64,000 bases of DNA from Pyropia haitanensis (Eukaryota; Rhodophyta; Bangiophyceae; Bangiales; Bangiaceae), in assembly GCA_008729055.1 (NCBI GenBank), contig SDUX01000002.1:434001-498000 (forward strand), written 5' to 3'. Numbering within the stretch: the stretch's first letter is position 1; the number at the start of each line of letters is the position of its first letter. A program made the translations under genes and the position numbers. Below, piece by piece: positions 1 through 11,127 of this stretch. A model generated the notes under the pieces. The model was not told where the DNA came from and made no database searches. It worked only from the letters and a program-made list of their open reading frames with translations.

Positions 1-73
1 CGCCGCTCGCCCCGCCCAGGCGGTCCGACCAGCCCCCCTCCGCCGCCACGCGCTCCCGCTCCCGCTCCCGCTC

Positions 74-107
<34 letters not shown>

Positions 108-495
108 TGCCGCCGCGCGAGGCGGTCCGCGTCGGGGTCCCCCCCCCCGCCCCCCCCCCCCCCCCCCCAGCAGCCCCAGCGCGCCCTCCGCGTCGCCCGC
201 GGCGAGCAGGTACCGCGCCGCGGCGGAGCGCGCGACGGGGCTCCGCCCCACCAAGGCACCCCCGTCGTGGTGCAGTAGCGCCGCGGCGGCGGCGGGCGCG
301 GCGCCCGCCGCGGCGTGCGCGGCGGCGAGCGCGAGGACGTCCCCGTCGGCGGCGGGGGGGGTGGGCGCCAGCGCCACCGCGTGGCCGAGGAGGGTGACGG
401 CTGACGCGGCGAGGCCGAGGCGGGTGTAGGTGGCGGCGGTGGAGCGGAGGGCGGGGAGGAGGGGGGGGGGGTGGGGGGGGGGGGGCGGCCGCCAT
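1..495 (-). CDS. Unidentified gene, N-terminal part only (runs off the left edge)
   Basis: A coding frame reads leftwards from about 460 to 1 with no stop. It gives a helical, Ala/Leu-rich segment (TYTRLGLAASAVTLLGHAV, then ARYLLAAGDAEGALGLL) whose rhythm resembles TPR-type helix pairs. An Arg/Glu-rich stretch (alternating RE pairs at about 60-40) and a WSDRLGG segment follow towards the edge. The nearest ATG is at 495-493. It is joined to this frame only if the two C runs just after it (13 and 11 C on the coding strand) are each one base longer than shown, the same correction other genes here need. Family not recognised; the TPR-like reading is an inference from periodicity. The gene lies 494 bp downstream of the kinase stop, on the same strand. 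Confidence 0.5.
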
Positions 496-989
496 TGTCA
501 GAGGGGGGGGAGACGACCACTTGCAGCGGGGACAGGTGTTGGCAAGGGGATCGTCGGGCTGGGGGGCGTGGGTAAAGGAAAAAGCAAGGACAACCGAGGG
601 CAACAAAGAGGGCGGAGAGGGCTCGATGGGGAAAAGAACGGCCGAGGGTAGCGGAGGGGACGCGTGGGGGGGGGGGGGGACAATGGCGGGGGACAACGGC
701 AGCCGCCGTCTGCGATGATCGCCGCCGCGCGGCAAAGCCGAGCACGAAGAAGGCGCGGGCTCGGCAGAGGGATTTCGGTCGGGGGAAGACCGCCAAAATA
801 CCGTTGTGAAGTACACAAACGACCGATTTTCCAGCTGAAAAGTGCTGGTTCAACATTTACGATTTCCTAAAAGAGATCGACGATGCGGGAGGGGTGCGAG
901 GCAAAGCCAGTCGCTGCAGAGTCCAGCAAGTCGCGGCCGCGTCGGTCTCGCGCACGGCCCGCCGCGGCTGCGCCGCGGCGGCGGCCGCG
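496..989. other. Intergenic: kinase 3' end to head of left-edge gene
   Basis: Same-strand spacer. The part from 760 to 880 is AT-richer than its surroundings (it includes AAAATACCGTTGTGAAG-type sequence) and could hold the kinase 3' UTR or the promoter of the left-edge gene. No motif was recognised. Confidence 0.4.
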
Positions 990-3458
990 TCACCGCAGCA
1001 GCCCCGCCAGCAGGTCCACGTGCAGCCCCGGCGCGGCGAGCAGCTGCCGCCGGCCGCTGCCGGCCTTGGCCGCCTCCCCATCCCCGTCGCTGCCCTTGCC
1101 GCCGCCGCGGCGGTGGCCGCTGCTGCCGCTGCCGCCCGTGCCGCCGCCGCCGCTGCCGCCACTCCCGCCACCACTACAGCCGCTGCCGCCGCCGCTGCCG
1201 CCGCTGCCGTCGCCGCTGCTGCCGCTGCCAGTGCCACGGCGGCGCCCGGCCGGCGACCGCCGCGGGGCGGGGGTGGCCACGCCCGCCGCGTCGGCGTCGA
1301 CCCGCCGGCAGCGGCGGCACGTGGGCAGCGGCGGGGGGATGGCGGGCACGTGGACGAGCGTGCCACCCGCCGCGGCCGTGGGCCACGCCGGCCCGCCCTT
1401 GCCGGGCGGGCGCCCCGTGCCGCCGACGGCGTCGCCGCCGCCGCCGGCGTCGCTGCCAGTGGCGGCGCCGTCCGTCGCGGCGGCGCCGCTGACGGGGCTG
1501 CCGGGGGGGGGCTTGCACGACAGCGGCGGCGGCCGTGGCGGCGACCGCCGCCCGCCGCGCCCGCCGCCGTCCGTGGCCGGGGTGGTGGGGGTGGTGGGGG
1601 GGGGCGCCCCGACGGCGGCGGGGGGGGGGGGGGTCGGCGGGGGGGGGACGGCGTCACGGGGGAGAGCGGGATGCGCTGCCGCCCGCCCGGCGGTGCCGCC
1701 CGCCGCCGCCCGCGGCGGCCGTCCGCGGGAGTGACCCGAGCCCCCCCCGGGCTGGTCTGGCCGCCGCCGCCGGCTGCGGCCGCGGCGGCCGCGGCGGCCG
1801 CCGCGGCGGCCGGCACCCGCAGCCGCCTGCACGACTGGGCCTCGTCATCCGCGACGCCGGCGGCGCGGGCGGCGGCCGCCGCGGCGGCAAACGTGCCGCC
1901 GTCGGCCTGGTAGGCCCCCCAGTTGGCCTCTACCGGCGCGGCTGGCGCCGCCGCCGTTGTCAGAGTGATGCCCGCCGCACGGGCGGCGGCGACAACGGCC
2001 GTCGAGCCGGCAGCGGGTGTGGGTGCGGCAGCGGCGGTGGCGGCAACGGCAGCGGCGGGGGTGGCCGCGGCGGCGGCCGCCTCGCCCGCGACGCCCGTGG
2101 CGGCGGCCCCCCCGACGGCGCGCAGGGCGGCGAGCCGGCGGGCGGCGAGGACCGCCCACGCGGCGGCGGCCAGCCGCGGGCGGCCGCCAAACACCACCAC
2201 CACCTCGTCGTCGCCGTCGACGGTCATGGACGGGTTGAAGTAGGGGTGCGCCGCGAGCGCCGCCGCCGCCGTCAGCCGCGCCGCGGGGCGGGTGCACAGC
2301 AGGCCGCGGAGGAGCGACGCGGCGGCGGGCGGCAGCGGTGGCGCGGTCCGCCCCTCCCCGTCTCCCGCACCGGCCGGCCCGTCGCGGGGTAGCCCCCGGC
2401 GGGCCGCCGCCCACACGTCGGCCGCCGTCGCGCCGCGGAACGGCAGCCGCCCCGTCAGGCACTCGTGCGCGAGCACCCCCGCCGCCCACACGTCCGCGGC
2501 GGCGCCGTACGCGCGGCGGCCGGCGGGGGCGGCCACCTCGGGCGCCACGTACGGGGTGGTGCCGACGCGGTCGGTGAGGGTGTCGTTGGCGGCGGCGCGT
2601 GGCAGCGGCTCGGGCGCGGCGGGGGGGTAAGGGGGGGGGGGAGCAGCAGGTCGGAGCTGCCGCTCGCCCCCGGGGGGGGGGGGGGGGGGGGGGGGGGACG
2701 CCGCCGCGGGCACCGCCGCCAGCCCAAAGTCCGCCAGCACCGCCACCCCCGCGGGCGCGGTCGGGCCGGCCCACGCGGCGGCCGCCGACGCGGCCGCCGG
2801 CGGCGGGGGGGGGCGCAAGCCCCGCGGCGGTGGCGACGGCGGGTCGGCGCTGGCCGCGGCGGCCGGCGGCGGCCGCGGTGGCGCGCGCAGCAGTACGTTG
2901 GCGGCCGACACGTCCCGGTGGACGACGCCGCGTGCGTGGAGGTGCGCGAGCGCCGACAGCACGTCGCGGAGGAGGGCGCGGGTCAGGTCGGGCGGCAGCG
3001 GCTGGCCGCCGCGCCGCGCGGCGGCGGCGGCGGTCCCCCGCGGGGGAGGGTGCGCTTGTCCCCTCCTGCCGTCGGTCGCTCCCGTCGTGGCGGCGTCCGC
3101 GGCGTCCGTGGCGGCGGCGGCGGCGGCGGCCGCTTCCAGCGCCGCCTGCACAGAGCCGCCCGCGGCGGCTTCGGTGACGAGCACCACCTCCCCGTCGCTC
3201 TCGACGGCCTCGACGAGCGCGACGATGGACGGGTGGCGGAGGCGGCGGAGGAGCGCCGCCTCGGCCGCGACCGCCGCCCGCGCCGCCGGCCGCAGCGCGC
3301 GCGTGTCGAGGCGCTTGAGCGCGACGGGCACGCGCGCGGGGGGGGGGGTGACGCCGGCCTGCACAACGGCGCGGGTGCCGACGCCGAGACGGGCGGGCGG
3401 GCCGGTCAGGCCGCGCTGGTAGAGGTACGAGACCGTCTGAAGCAGCCGGGGGAGGAGT

Positions 3459-3491
<33 letters not shown>

Positions 3492-3999
3492 AGGGGATGC
3501 GCGTGCACGTGCAGCAGGCGTCGGCAGCGAGAGGGGCGGTTAGCGTCGGCCAGTTGGCGTTGCACGAGGCCGCGACTGCGCGCCCGAGGAGCGCCACACG
3601 GACTCTGCCACCCCGGGCGCGACGGCGCCCCCCCCCCCCCCACCCCACCCCCCCTTCCCTTCCAGACGCCCCCCCCCCCCGCCCGCACGTACCCGTGATG
3701 CGTCGGTCAGCGCGGCGAGCCAGGCGCGGGCGGCGCCCCACGGGCGCTCCCCCCCCCCCCCCGGGAAGCGGAGCTTCACCCTGACCCCCCGGCGGGTGCG
3801 GACGCCCACCGTGCCGCCGCCATCCTCGTCGAGTCGGCCGCCCTCGACGGCGGCACCAGCAAGCGCCAGCCGCAGCGGCGGCGGCGCGGGCGACGACGCC
3901 GCCCCGACGGCGGCAGCCGGCGGTCTTGGTCGCGCGCCGCCGTCAGTGGCGGCCGTGGTGGCGGCAGCCGCGGCGGCGACGGCGGCGGCATTGGTGGCC

Positions 4000-4031
<32 letters not shown>

Positions 4032-4186
4032 CGCATCACTGGGCACCGACGCGACGGACAGGACCCGCCCGTCGAGGCGGACCCAGCGGAGGCCGGGGAT
4101 GGCCGCGGCGGGGCCGACGCCGCGGCCCTTGATGGTCACGACCAGGTGGTCGGCGAGGGGGGGGGGAGGGAGCGGCGCCGCCGCCA

Positions 4187-4218
<32 letters not shown>

Positions 4219-4331
4219 ACCGCCGCCGCTGCTGGTGAGGCCGCCACCGTCGCCGCCGCTGCCGTGCTGCCGGCTGGTGGGGGGGGGCCCGTCGGCGCGC
4301 CGCCGCTGCTGCACCGCGGGGCGGCGGCCAT
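990..4331 (-). CDS. Protein kinase with N-terminal PH-like domain (two exons)
   Basis: Exon 1 is 4331-3693 (ATG at 4331) and exon 2 is 3436-990, joined in phase 0 across a GTACGT...CTTCAG intron. Exon 1 (213 codons) ends in a PH-like fold: HLVVTIKGRG, LRWVRLDGRVL, then GVRVKLRFPG and a terminal helix WLAALTDA. Exon 2 carries a Ser/Thr kinase domain with all catalytic elements: VALK lysine, alpha-C glutamate, HRDVSAAN catalytic loop, ADFG, YVAPE and a final R before HPYF. Pro/Ala inserts interrupt the loops between HRD..N and DFG and the activation segment. The C-terminus is low-complexity Gly/Ser/Pro with a CRRC pair, ending RRQLLAAPGLHVDLLAGLLR. To reach that end, the G8 run at 1741-1748 must gain one base; otherwise the frame runs on to 857 with a less plausible tail. 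The lobe pattern resembles CAMK/ULK-type kinases, but the subfamily is not certain. About 1028 residues. Confidence 0.75.
3437..3692 (-). other. Intron of the PH-kinase gene
   Basis: On the coding strand the donor is CGG|GTACGT and the acceptor is GCTTCAG|ACG. Both flanking exons are in phase 0, so the PH end (TDASR) joins directly to TVSYLYQ. The tract upstream of the acceptor is an unbroken run of about 32 C (3459-3490). Confidence 0.75.
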
Positions 4332-7300
4332 GGCTCAAGGCTCTCTGCCCTTCAGACGGGGACAGTCCGCACCTCAGATGAGGGGGGGGGCAAACGAGAG
4401 GAGGGTTGGGCAGCGCAGAAAGGACGACGCGCCGCGGCTACCGCCGCCGCGTCTCGCAAGGGAGTGGCCGGGCGGCCGAGGCGGCCAGGGGCGGGCGGCG
4501 GCGCGGCGCGGCGCGGCGCGGCAACGCGGGACGGCGGGCGCACCCGCCAACCTCCAAATGCGGGACAGCTGTGCTCGCGGCGGCCGCCGCGGCCGCCGTC
4601 CACGCCAGCGCGGCGGGGCCCCCACGTTGCACCGCCCCCGCGGAAGCGCCCCCGCCGCCGCCGCCGCCACCCCGCGACCGTCAGGAAGGGGGGAGGAACC
4701 ACCGCGGCGCCGCCGGGCACTGCCAGTCCCTTGCGCGGGGACACGGCCGGGGCCCCCGACGGGGCCCGCCCCACTGTTTGCGGGCGACGCCACGCGCGGG
4801 GCGGGGTGGAGGAAGGGCGGCGGGAGCGGGGAGCTGCTGGCCCGCGGCGGCGGCGGATGCCCCGCCGCCGCACGGGCGGTGGTGGCGGTTTGCCGACGGG
4901 CCGGGCGCCGCCGCCGCGGCGAGCAGAGGCCGCGCGCGCGCACGTCCGCCGCGTATCGTAGTGGACGGACGGGGCACGGGGCTGGGGCGGCGGGCGGCCG
5001 TGTGGCCGGCGGCCGAGTCTGACGAGCCGTCGCGCCCCGGGGGGGGGGTGGCCTTGCGGCGGGGGGCCGTGTCAGACGCGGCGTTGCGCGGGGAGGGGGG
5101 CGTGGCCCCCGCGGCAGACCACCATGGCCGCCCGTGCTGGCCGACGAGGGGGGGGGGTGTGGGAAGCGTGGCACCGCCGCCGCCGCCGCCGCGGCCGCTA
5201 CCCCACCCCCGTGGGCCACGCCGACGGCCGTCCCCGTCACGGCCGCCGCGCGCGGGCGGCGGGTCAGCGGTCGCCCGGCGGGTGGCTTGCATTGGTTTGC
5301 CGCTGGAGGCGCCCCGCGGCCTTTCTTTATCCCCCGATGTCGTCCGTGGGGGGGGGGGTTCGCTGCAGCCGCTGTGCTCGGTGGGGTGCCCCAGCCGCTC
5401 GGCCCGCCACTGCGGGGCCACCGTGGCGCGGGGCGGCCAGCTGGCCGCGGGGCGGCCCGCCGCGACGCCGTCGAGGGCGGACCCCCACCGCGGGGGGTGG
5501 TGGAGAACAGCCACGGCCAGGGGGGGCGCGGGGGGGCGGCGCCCCACGGCCAAAGTCGGCTGCCGCCGTCGGGGAGTGCGGGGGCGAGCCCCCGCAAAGA
5601 CAGCGGCGCGCGGCTGCCGGCGGGCCCGGCACGGTGTGGGGGGTGTGGCGGCAGCGTCGACCCAGCCGCTTGCACCCGCCAGTCGCCAGGGGGGTGGGCC
5701 GCCGCGCCTCGTGTATGCCTGACGTGGACGGGCTCCCACTGGAAGTGGACGGGGGGAGGGGGCGGCGGATCGAGGGGGACCGCGACAGTACGCCCTCCAA
5801 GGGGGTTGGCGACCCCGCGCGGTGGTCTGGTAGCCCAGCAGAGTCGTGTGGCTCCGCACATCAACAATAGATGATCGATAGAGGGCGGCCCGCGCGCGTC
5901 GCGTGGGGAAGTGAGTCAGCGCCAGCCACGTCCCCGGCCCGGCCGCCCCCACCCCTCGAGGGCGGTTGACCTCGGGCAAGCGCCGTCGGCCCAGCGTCGC
6001 TGCACCGCCCCTCCATTATCTCTCTCTGGAATTGGGGGCGGACGCGCCCGTGCCGCCCTGTGCGGTCCACGTGGTGCACTGCGAGTGCAGAATCTTGCCG
6101 TGGAACGAGTCCCGGTGTTTGCGCCGCGCCGTCCCGCGCGAGGCGCGGGGGTGGCTCCACGTAACCACGCGTGGGGGGGCAGCGCTGTGGCGGTCGTGAA
6201 CAGGGGAGCCGTTAGGTTCCTTGTCAGGGGGCATGGATCATCCATGATGGATGTAGTCGTCCCGTCCAATCATGGAGCTCCCTTTTCGACAACAACGCGT
6301 CAATGATCGCCCAATCGTTGGACTGTGTTCCGCACCGCACACAGAAGCAGACGGGCCAATGATTGAAGCCTGTCGTAGCCATCGTCTGGTTTTATGCTCT
6401 TGTGCTGTCGCCAGTCTTGATCGCGTGTCTAGACCATTCAACGCGCTCGAGCAGCCTTCAGCCCCCACGCAGCGGCCTGCGACTTCGGCGAGACGGCGTC
6501 GGAAGCGTCGTCAAGGCGGCAAGTGTGGACGACGGCGGCGTCATTGCGCAAGGCGACGTCGTCAGTGTTCTGCCCAAGCGCGCTGTCGTGCGCGGCGCCA
6601 TGGATGGCGCGAGCGTCAGGGTCGGTGGCCACCGTCGGCATGACGTGAGACGTCGCGACGGTGCGGTGCATTAGCGTCCGGCCGGTCGAGATGGGCAACA
6701 TCTTGCTCGGCTCGGACTCCTCGTCGCCTTTGCCCACGTCATGGTTGATGATGAAACGGACGCGTCTCCCCCCGTCGCTGCTATCGCTGCCGTCGACTCC
6801 GTGGACAGAGAAGACCAGTAGCTCGTTGTCGTTGCGCCCCCCCAAACTGCCAATCCTGCGCCACCGCCAGCACTCCAATCACCCGCACGTCGCAGGCAAC
6901 CCCCTCGGCGACGGGAACCCGCTTCTCCGCCAGCTTCTTCGCGTCGGGGCCAATCGCCGGCCGCAGGCGGTGAGCCTCGACCATGGATTCTTCGCTCGCC
7001 GCGTCCGTATTGCAAAGGTACACAGCACCGTACGTTCTTCTCGTGGGGGTGGCAAAAGGCGGAGCGACCGCGCAGAGCCAGCCCGGACCGCGGAAGGGCT
7101 GCCGCGGGACCAGTCTCGCGATCCCTGCCGGAGGCGCGGTCGTTGTGAGAGGGCCGTGGGGGTGGCACGGAATATCGCCGGCGCTCAAGGCGAAGACCGC
7201 CACCGTTGCCTGCGAGCCGGAGCTCCTTGGTGTGCGCGGCTGGGGCGTGCAGAGACTGCTCTGGAGACGGGCGCGGCCGGTGCCGGACGCGCAGCGGGAG

Positions 7301-8047
7301 GGCTCGCGCTCACTGGGGGTGCTGCAGGACTCGTGCGCCGGAGGTCTGGGCATGGAGGCGGGGGCGAGCGTGCGCTGGATGTGTGCGACCACCGGCGAGC
7401 TTGGCCAGCGGGAACGTGTGCTGTACCAGCGGCTCTCGTCAAGAACAGAGGTCTCCTATGCCGGCTATGCACCCAGTGCTGATCCGCCGTTCCCCTTACC
7501 ACGCGGCCGCTATGCGAAAGGGTGGGTCCGCGCCGTTTATTCAATCAGTACGGCCACCGTGGAGGCGCATCCAGTTCATGAGCAGTCGGCGGGCCGTTGG
7601 ACACAAACGTTTTTTAGTCAAGTGACGAGCTCACATCCCGAGCCACAACGACCAGGCCGTGCGGGGATCTTCCTGCGCATGCACGGAAGATACCTTTCCC
7701 TACCCGCTGACTCCCTGCGTTGACTTACGACTGAGGCGCAGCCTGGCCAGCACTGCTTCGTATCCTGTGCTATACCAGCGAGGACCGCTCGTTCAATCCA
7801 GTAATTCTTGTGGACGGGACAAGATCTGGTATCAACAGAGGCCCGAGAAGATGGAATTCTTCGGCCTCACCGGTCCTTCCGCGGATGACCGCGCCACTAC
7901 GACAACGCCAAAGAGACCGCGACGACCACCACCGCCGCCCGACGAACCTTCCGCGCTCACCCTCCCCCTCGACGCGGCCGCCGCCGCCCGACGAACGTTC
8001 GGCGCTCACCCTCCCCCTCGACGCGGCCGCCGCCGCCCCCCCTCACA
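4332..8047. other. Gene-free region between kinase and RPAP3-like gene
   Basis: Divergent spacer of 3.7 kb. From 4332 to about 5870 it is very GC-rich, with long open frames on both strands that look like composition artefacts (Pro/Arg/Gly/Ala only, no recognisable domain). From about 5870 to 7850 the GC content drops and stops are frequent. Here the minus strand has short frames (6438-6878 and 6781-7392) with a mixed, protein-like composition that may be decayed retroelement sequence (see findings). Immediately upstream of the next start lies a 49-bp tandem duplication. No intact gene is supported. Confidence 0.55.
7932..8029. repeat. Two tandem copies of a 49-bp unit
   Basis: The segments 7932-7980 and 7981-8029 are near-identical. 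The shared core GACGAAC.TTC.GCGCTCACC starts at 7941 and again at 7990, an exact 49-bp period with few substitutions. The repeat ends about 18 bp before the RPAP3-like ATG, so it lies in the 5' UTR or core promoter. Confidence 0.85.
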
Positions 8048-9793
8048 ATGGCCGCCCCCCCCGAAGCAGATCCGTACATCCCCGGCCACGAGGACCTCCT
8101 CCTCGCCGCGACGCTCCCCCCCCCCCCCCCCCCCCCCGCGTTCACGGCGGCGCGGGCGCGGGGCAACGCGGCGTTCCGGGCGGGCGACATGGCCGCCGCT
8201 GCCGCTGCCTACACCGCCGCCCTCGACCTGTGCCCGGCGTCGCCGGTGGCGGCGGCCAACCGCGCGGCGGTGCGGCTGCGGGTGGGCGACTGGGGCGGCG
8301 CCGCCGCCGACGCGGACGCGGCGGTGGCGGCGCTCCAGGGGGGAGGGGGTGCGGCGTCGGCGGCAGCAGCGTCGGCGGCGGTGGTGGGGAGGGGAGGGGG
8401 GGGGCGCGGCAGCGGCGACGCCGCCGCCGCTGCCGCCGCGGCCGACGACACCCGCCTGCTGTGCAAGGCGCTCGGCCGGCGGGCGGCGGCGCGGGCGGCG
8501 CTCGGCGACGCGGCCGCTTCGGCCGCCGACTGCGCGGCGGTGGCGCGCCTGGGCGGGGACGCCGCAGCCGCGTCCGCCGCGGCCGCGGCCGCGGCGGCCG
8601 CCGCGGCGGCTTTGGCGGGGGCAGCCCGGCCGCCCGCCTCCGCGGCGGCCGCCCCTGCGCTCGCCTCGCGGCGGCCCGGCGCGGCGGCGCCCGCTGCCGT
8701 CGTGCCGCCGCCCCCCGCCGCGGCCGCCGCGTACGGCGGCCGCGGGACCCGCGTGGCCGTCCGCGATGCGGACGCGCCGCCCGCTGCCACCGCGGCGCGC
8801 GGCGATGACGGGCCGCCCCTGCCGACGCTGCCGCCGCCGCCGCCGCCGCCGTCGGTCCCGCCCCCGCCGGGCGGCGGTGGCGGCAGCGGCGGCGACGGGC
8901 CGCCGGGCCGTGGCGCGACGGGCAGCGGCGACGGCGACGGCGGCGCGGCGGTGCCCGCACCGGGCGCCACCGTCAGCGCCGCCCCCCCCCTCCGTGGCGG
9001 CGCTGCCCGGCTGGCCGCCGCGCCTCGGTCGCCACCACGGCGGGTGCCCGCGGCCACTGCACACCCCACCGCCGCCGCCGCCGCCGCGGCCGCCACCCCC
9101 CCCGCGGCTGCCCTCTCCCCCCGGCAAGACCTGACCACGGCGACGACGGCGTCCCCCCTGTTTGGCTCGGCCGGCGACCCGCCCCCATCCCTGCCCCCTC
9201 CCCCCGCGGGCCCCGCCGCGTTTGCGGCTGACTGGGCCGCGCTGGGCCGCCCACCCCACCCGCCGTCGGCGCGCGCCGCGTACCTCGTGGCCGCCGCGAC
9301 GCCGCCGGCGGGTGGACGCCGCGCGCTGGCCGCCGCGCTCGGCGCGACGCTGACGCCAGAGGTGCTGGCCGAGGCGGTCGCGGCGGTCGCGGCGGCGCTG
9401 CCAGGGGGCCGGGCGGCGGGGGCAGCGTCGCCGCCGCCGGCGGGCGCGGCAGGGGCGGCGGCGGCGGCGGCAGCCGCCGGCGTAGCCGGAGTGACCACTT
9501 CCGGCGTGGCGGTGGCCACCCCAGAGAGCGGCAACGGGCGGGTGGGTGAGGCGGGCGCCGCCACCACTGCCGCCCCCACTGCCGCCACCGCTGGGTGCGC
9601 CGGCCAGCACCCGCCCGTGACCGCCGCCGCCGCCGCCGAGGTGCTGTGGGCGCTCGCCGACGCTGACCGGTTTGGCCTGGTGCGCCTGTTTTGGGGGCCG
9701 CCCGACTGCGCCGCCGCGGCGGGGGTGGTCGACGCGCTCGCCGCGGCGGGCGTGGACCGCATCCCAGTCCTGCGCGCGCGCTACGGGCTCTAG
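8048..9793 (+). CDS. RPAP3: RPAP3/SPAG1-like TPR protein (R2TP co-chaperone subunit)
   Basis: A single open frame of 581 residues from an ATG in good context (CACAATGGCC). Residues about 34-175 form a TPR block: ARARGNAAFRAGDMAAAAAAYTAAL, then PVAAANRAAVRLRVGDWGGAAADADAAV, then a third repeat ALGRRAAARAALGDAAASAADC. This is the classic HSP90/HSP70-binding TPR arrangement of RPAP3 and SPAG1. A long Ala/Pro/Gly linker follows. Residues about 390-575 match the RPAP3 C-terminal domain pattern: F..DWAALG, Y L..., LTPEVLAEAV, then VLWALADADRFGLVRLF. In known systems this domain contacts the RUVBL ATPases and helps assemble polymerase, snoRNP and PIKK complexes. The assignment rests on domain order and C-terminal motif spacing. 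Convergent with MLH1. Confidence 0.8.
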   Translation: MAAPPEADPYIPGHEDLLLAATLPPPPPPPAFTAARARGNAAFRAGDMAAAAAAYTAALDLCPASPVAAANRAAVRLRVGDWGGAAADADAAVAALQGGGGAASAAAASAAVVGRGGGGRGSGDAAAAAAAADDTRLLCKALGRRAAARAALGDAAASAADCAAVARLGGDAAAASAAAAAAAAAAAALAGAARPPASAAAAPALASRRPGAAAPAAVVPPPPAAAAAYGGRGTRVAVRDADAPPAATAARGDDGPPLPTLPPPPPPPSVPPPPGGGGGSGGDGPPGRGATGSGDGDGGAAVPAPGATVSAAPPLRGGAARLAAAPRSPPRRVPAATAHPTAAAAAAAATPPAAALSPRQDLTTATTASPLFGSAGDPPPSLPPPPAGPAAFAADWAALGRPPHPPSARAAYLVAAATPPAGGRRALAAALGATLTPEVLAEAVAAVAAALPGGRAAGAASPPPAGAAGAAAAAAAAGVAGVTTSGVAVATPESGNGRVGEAGAATTAAPTAATAGCAGQHPPVTAAAAAEVLWALADADRFGLVRLFWGPPDCAAAAGVVDALAAAGVDRIPVLRARYGL

Positions 9794-10897
9794 GCAGCTG
9801 AGATGACGGTGGCGGCCGCGGGGGCGGGCGGAGAGAGGGGGCGTCGACGGGTCGCCCCGCCGCCGCGCGGGCGCGCCCACGGCGTTGGTGGGGCGGCGGC
9901 AGCGGCGGCGTGTGCTGCGCAGCCGCTGCCGTCGCCGCCGCCGTCGCGCCCCGCGCGCTCCGCTACTGGCTGGCTGGGCCGGCCACGGCGCCCGCGGCCG
10001 GTCCGCCCAGTGGCGCGCACCCCCGCCGGCGCCGCGCCGCGGTGACGCAGCCGCCCGCGGCGGCGTGCTCCTCCGCCACGCCCACCCCCCCTCTTGCGCC
10101 GCCGCTGGTTTGTGCGTCCCCCACCCGTTGAACGCGGAGAGTGGCGCACGTGCGCCGGCCACCCCACCACTGCCAGACACTCGCGCGCCGCCGCGGGCGC
10201 GACGCGGCCGGCGGCGGCGGCCTGCGTCGCGAGCCGCCCGCCACCCTTCCCTTCCCCCTCCGGCGCTGGGCGCCAGCCGGTTGGCTCTGCTTTGGCCGCC
10301 CGTTGCGCTGCGGCGGCGGCGCCGACGGCGCGGCGACGGTCGGGGGGGGCGGGTGTACGCGACGCTGCGGCGGTCGCCGGCCGCCCCACCGGTGCCACCC
10401 CGCCGCCCTCGTCGCGCACCGCGCATGGCCCGTGGCCGCGCGCGCGGTGGCTGCCGCTCTGCCCCTCCCCTCCCCCCCCTGCCCCTCCGCTCTGTGTTTC
10501 TCTGTTTCTTATGTTCTTGTCAATTTTTGTGTGTGTGGCGCACAGCGTCGGCCAGCGTCTGCCGCGCCCGCGGGGTAGGGCGTGCGGGCGTCGCGGCGAC
10601 TGCCCAGGAGGCGGCGCACTTCGGCGCGTTGGTGGCGGCAGGGCGGGACGGGGGGCGGGGCACGTGGCGGCCCCACCTGGCCGGGTACGCCGCAGCAGGG
10701 CGCGCGCCACCGCGGCCGCGTCGCAGCCAGCGCCAAGAAGCGCGGGCCCGTGGGGGACGGGAGGGGGCGATGCGGCCGCTCCGTCCCACATCGCCCCGCT
10801 GCACACCGCCCCGCCTCGGCCCGGCCCGTCCCTCCCGTCGACACCCTCCCCCCCCCCCTGCCCCCCACCACCACCCCCCGTGCCCGTCGCGGGCGCG
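9794..10897. other. Convergent intergenic region, RPAP3-like to MLH1
   Basis: About 1.1 kb between two 3' ends. Mostly GC-rich simple sequence, except a T-rich stretch at 10495-10545 (TGTTTCTTATG, CAATTTTTGTG) that could be a 3' UTR or termination region. No gene is supported. Confidence 0.5.
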
Positions 10898-11087
10898 TCA
10901 GCACCGCTCAAAGATCCGGTAGAGCCGCTCGAGGGAGGTCATCTCCTGCACCACCCCCGCGCTCGCAAACGACTGGGGCGCCTCAAAGCCGATGCGCAGG
11001 CTCTCAAACACCACGTGCCGCAGCAGCCACTCGCGGGCGGCCGCGTCGGGGCCGGGGCCGCCACCGCCGCCGCCACCGCCGCCGCCA

Positions 11088-11127
<40 letters not shown>

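Noticed and set aside
4374..5867. Long minus-strand open frame of nearly 500 codons
   Set aside because: Pro/Arg/Ala/Gly-dominated with no domain, overlapped by equally long frames on the other strand; expected from extreme GC lacking stop codons.
8006..10426. 806-codon minus-strand open frame opposite the RPAP3-like gene
   Set aside because: Arg/Gly-rich antisense shadow of a gene with recognisable TPR and C-terminal domains.
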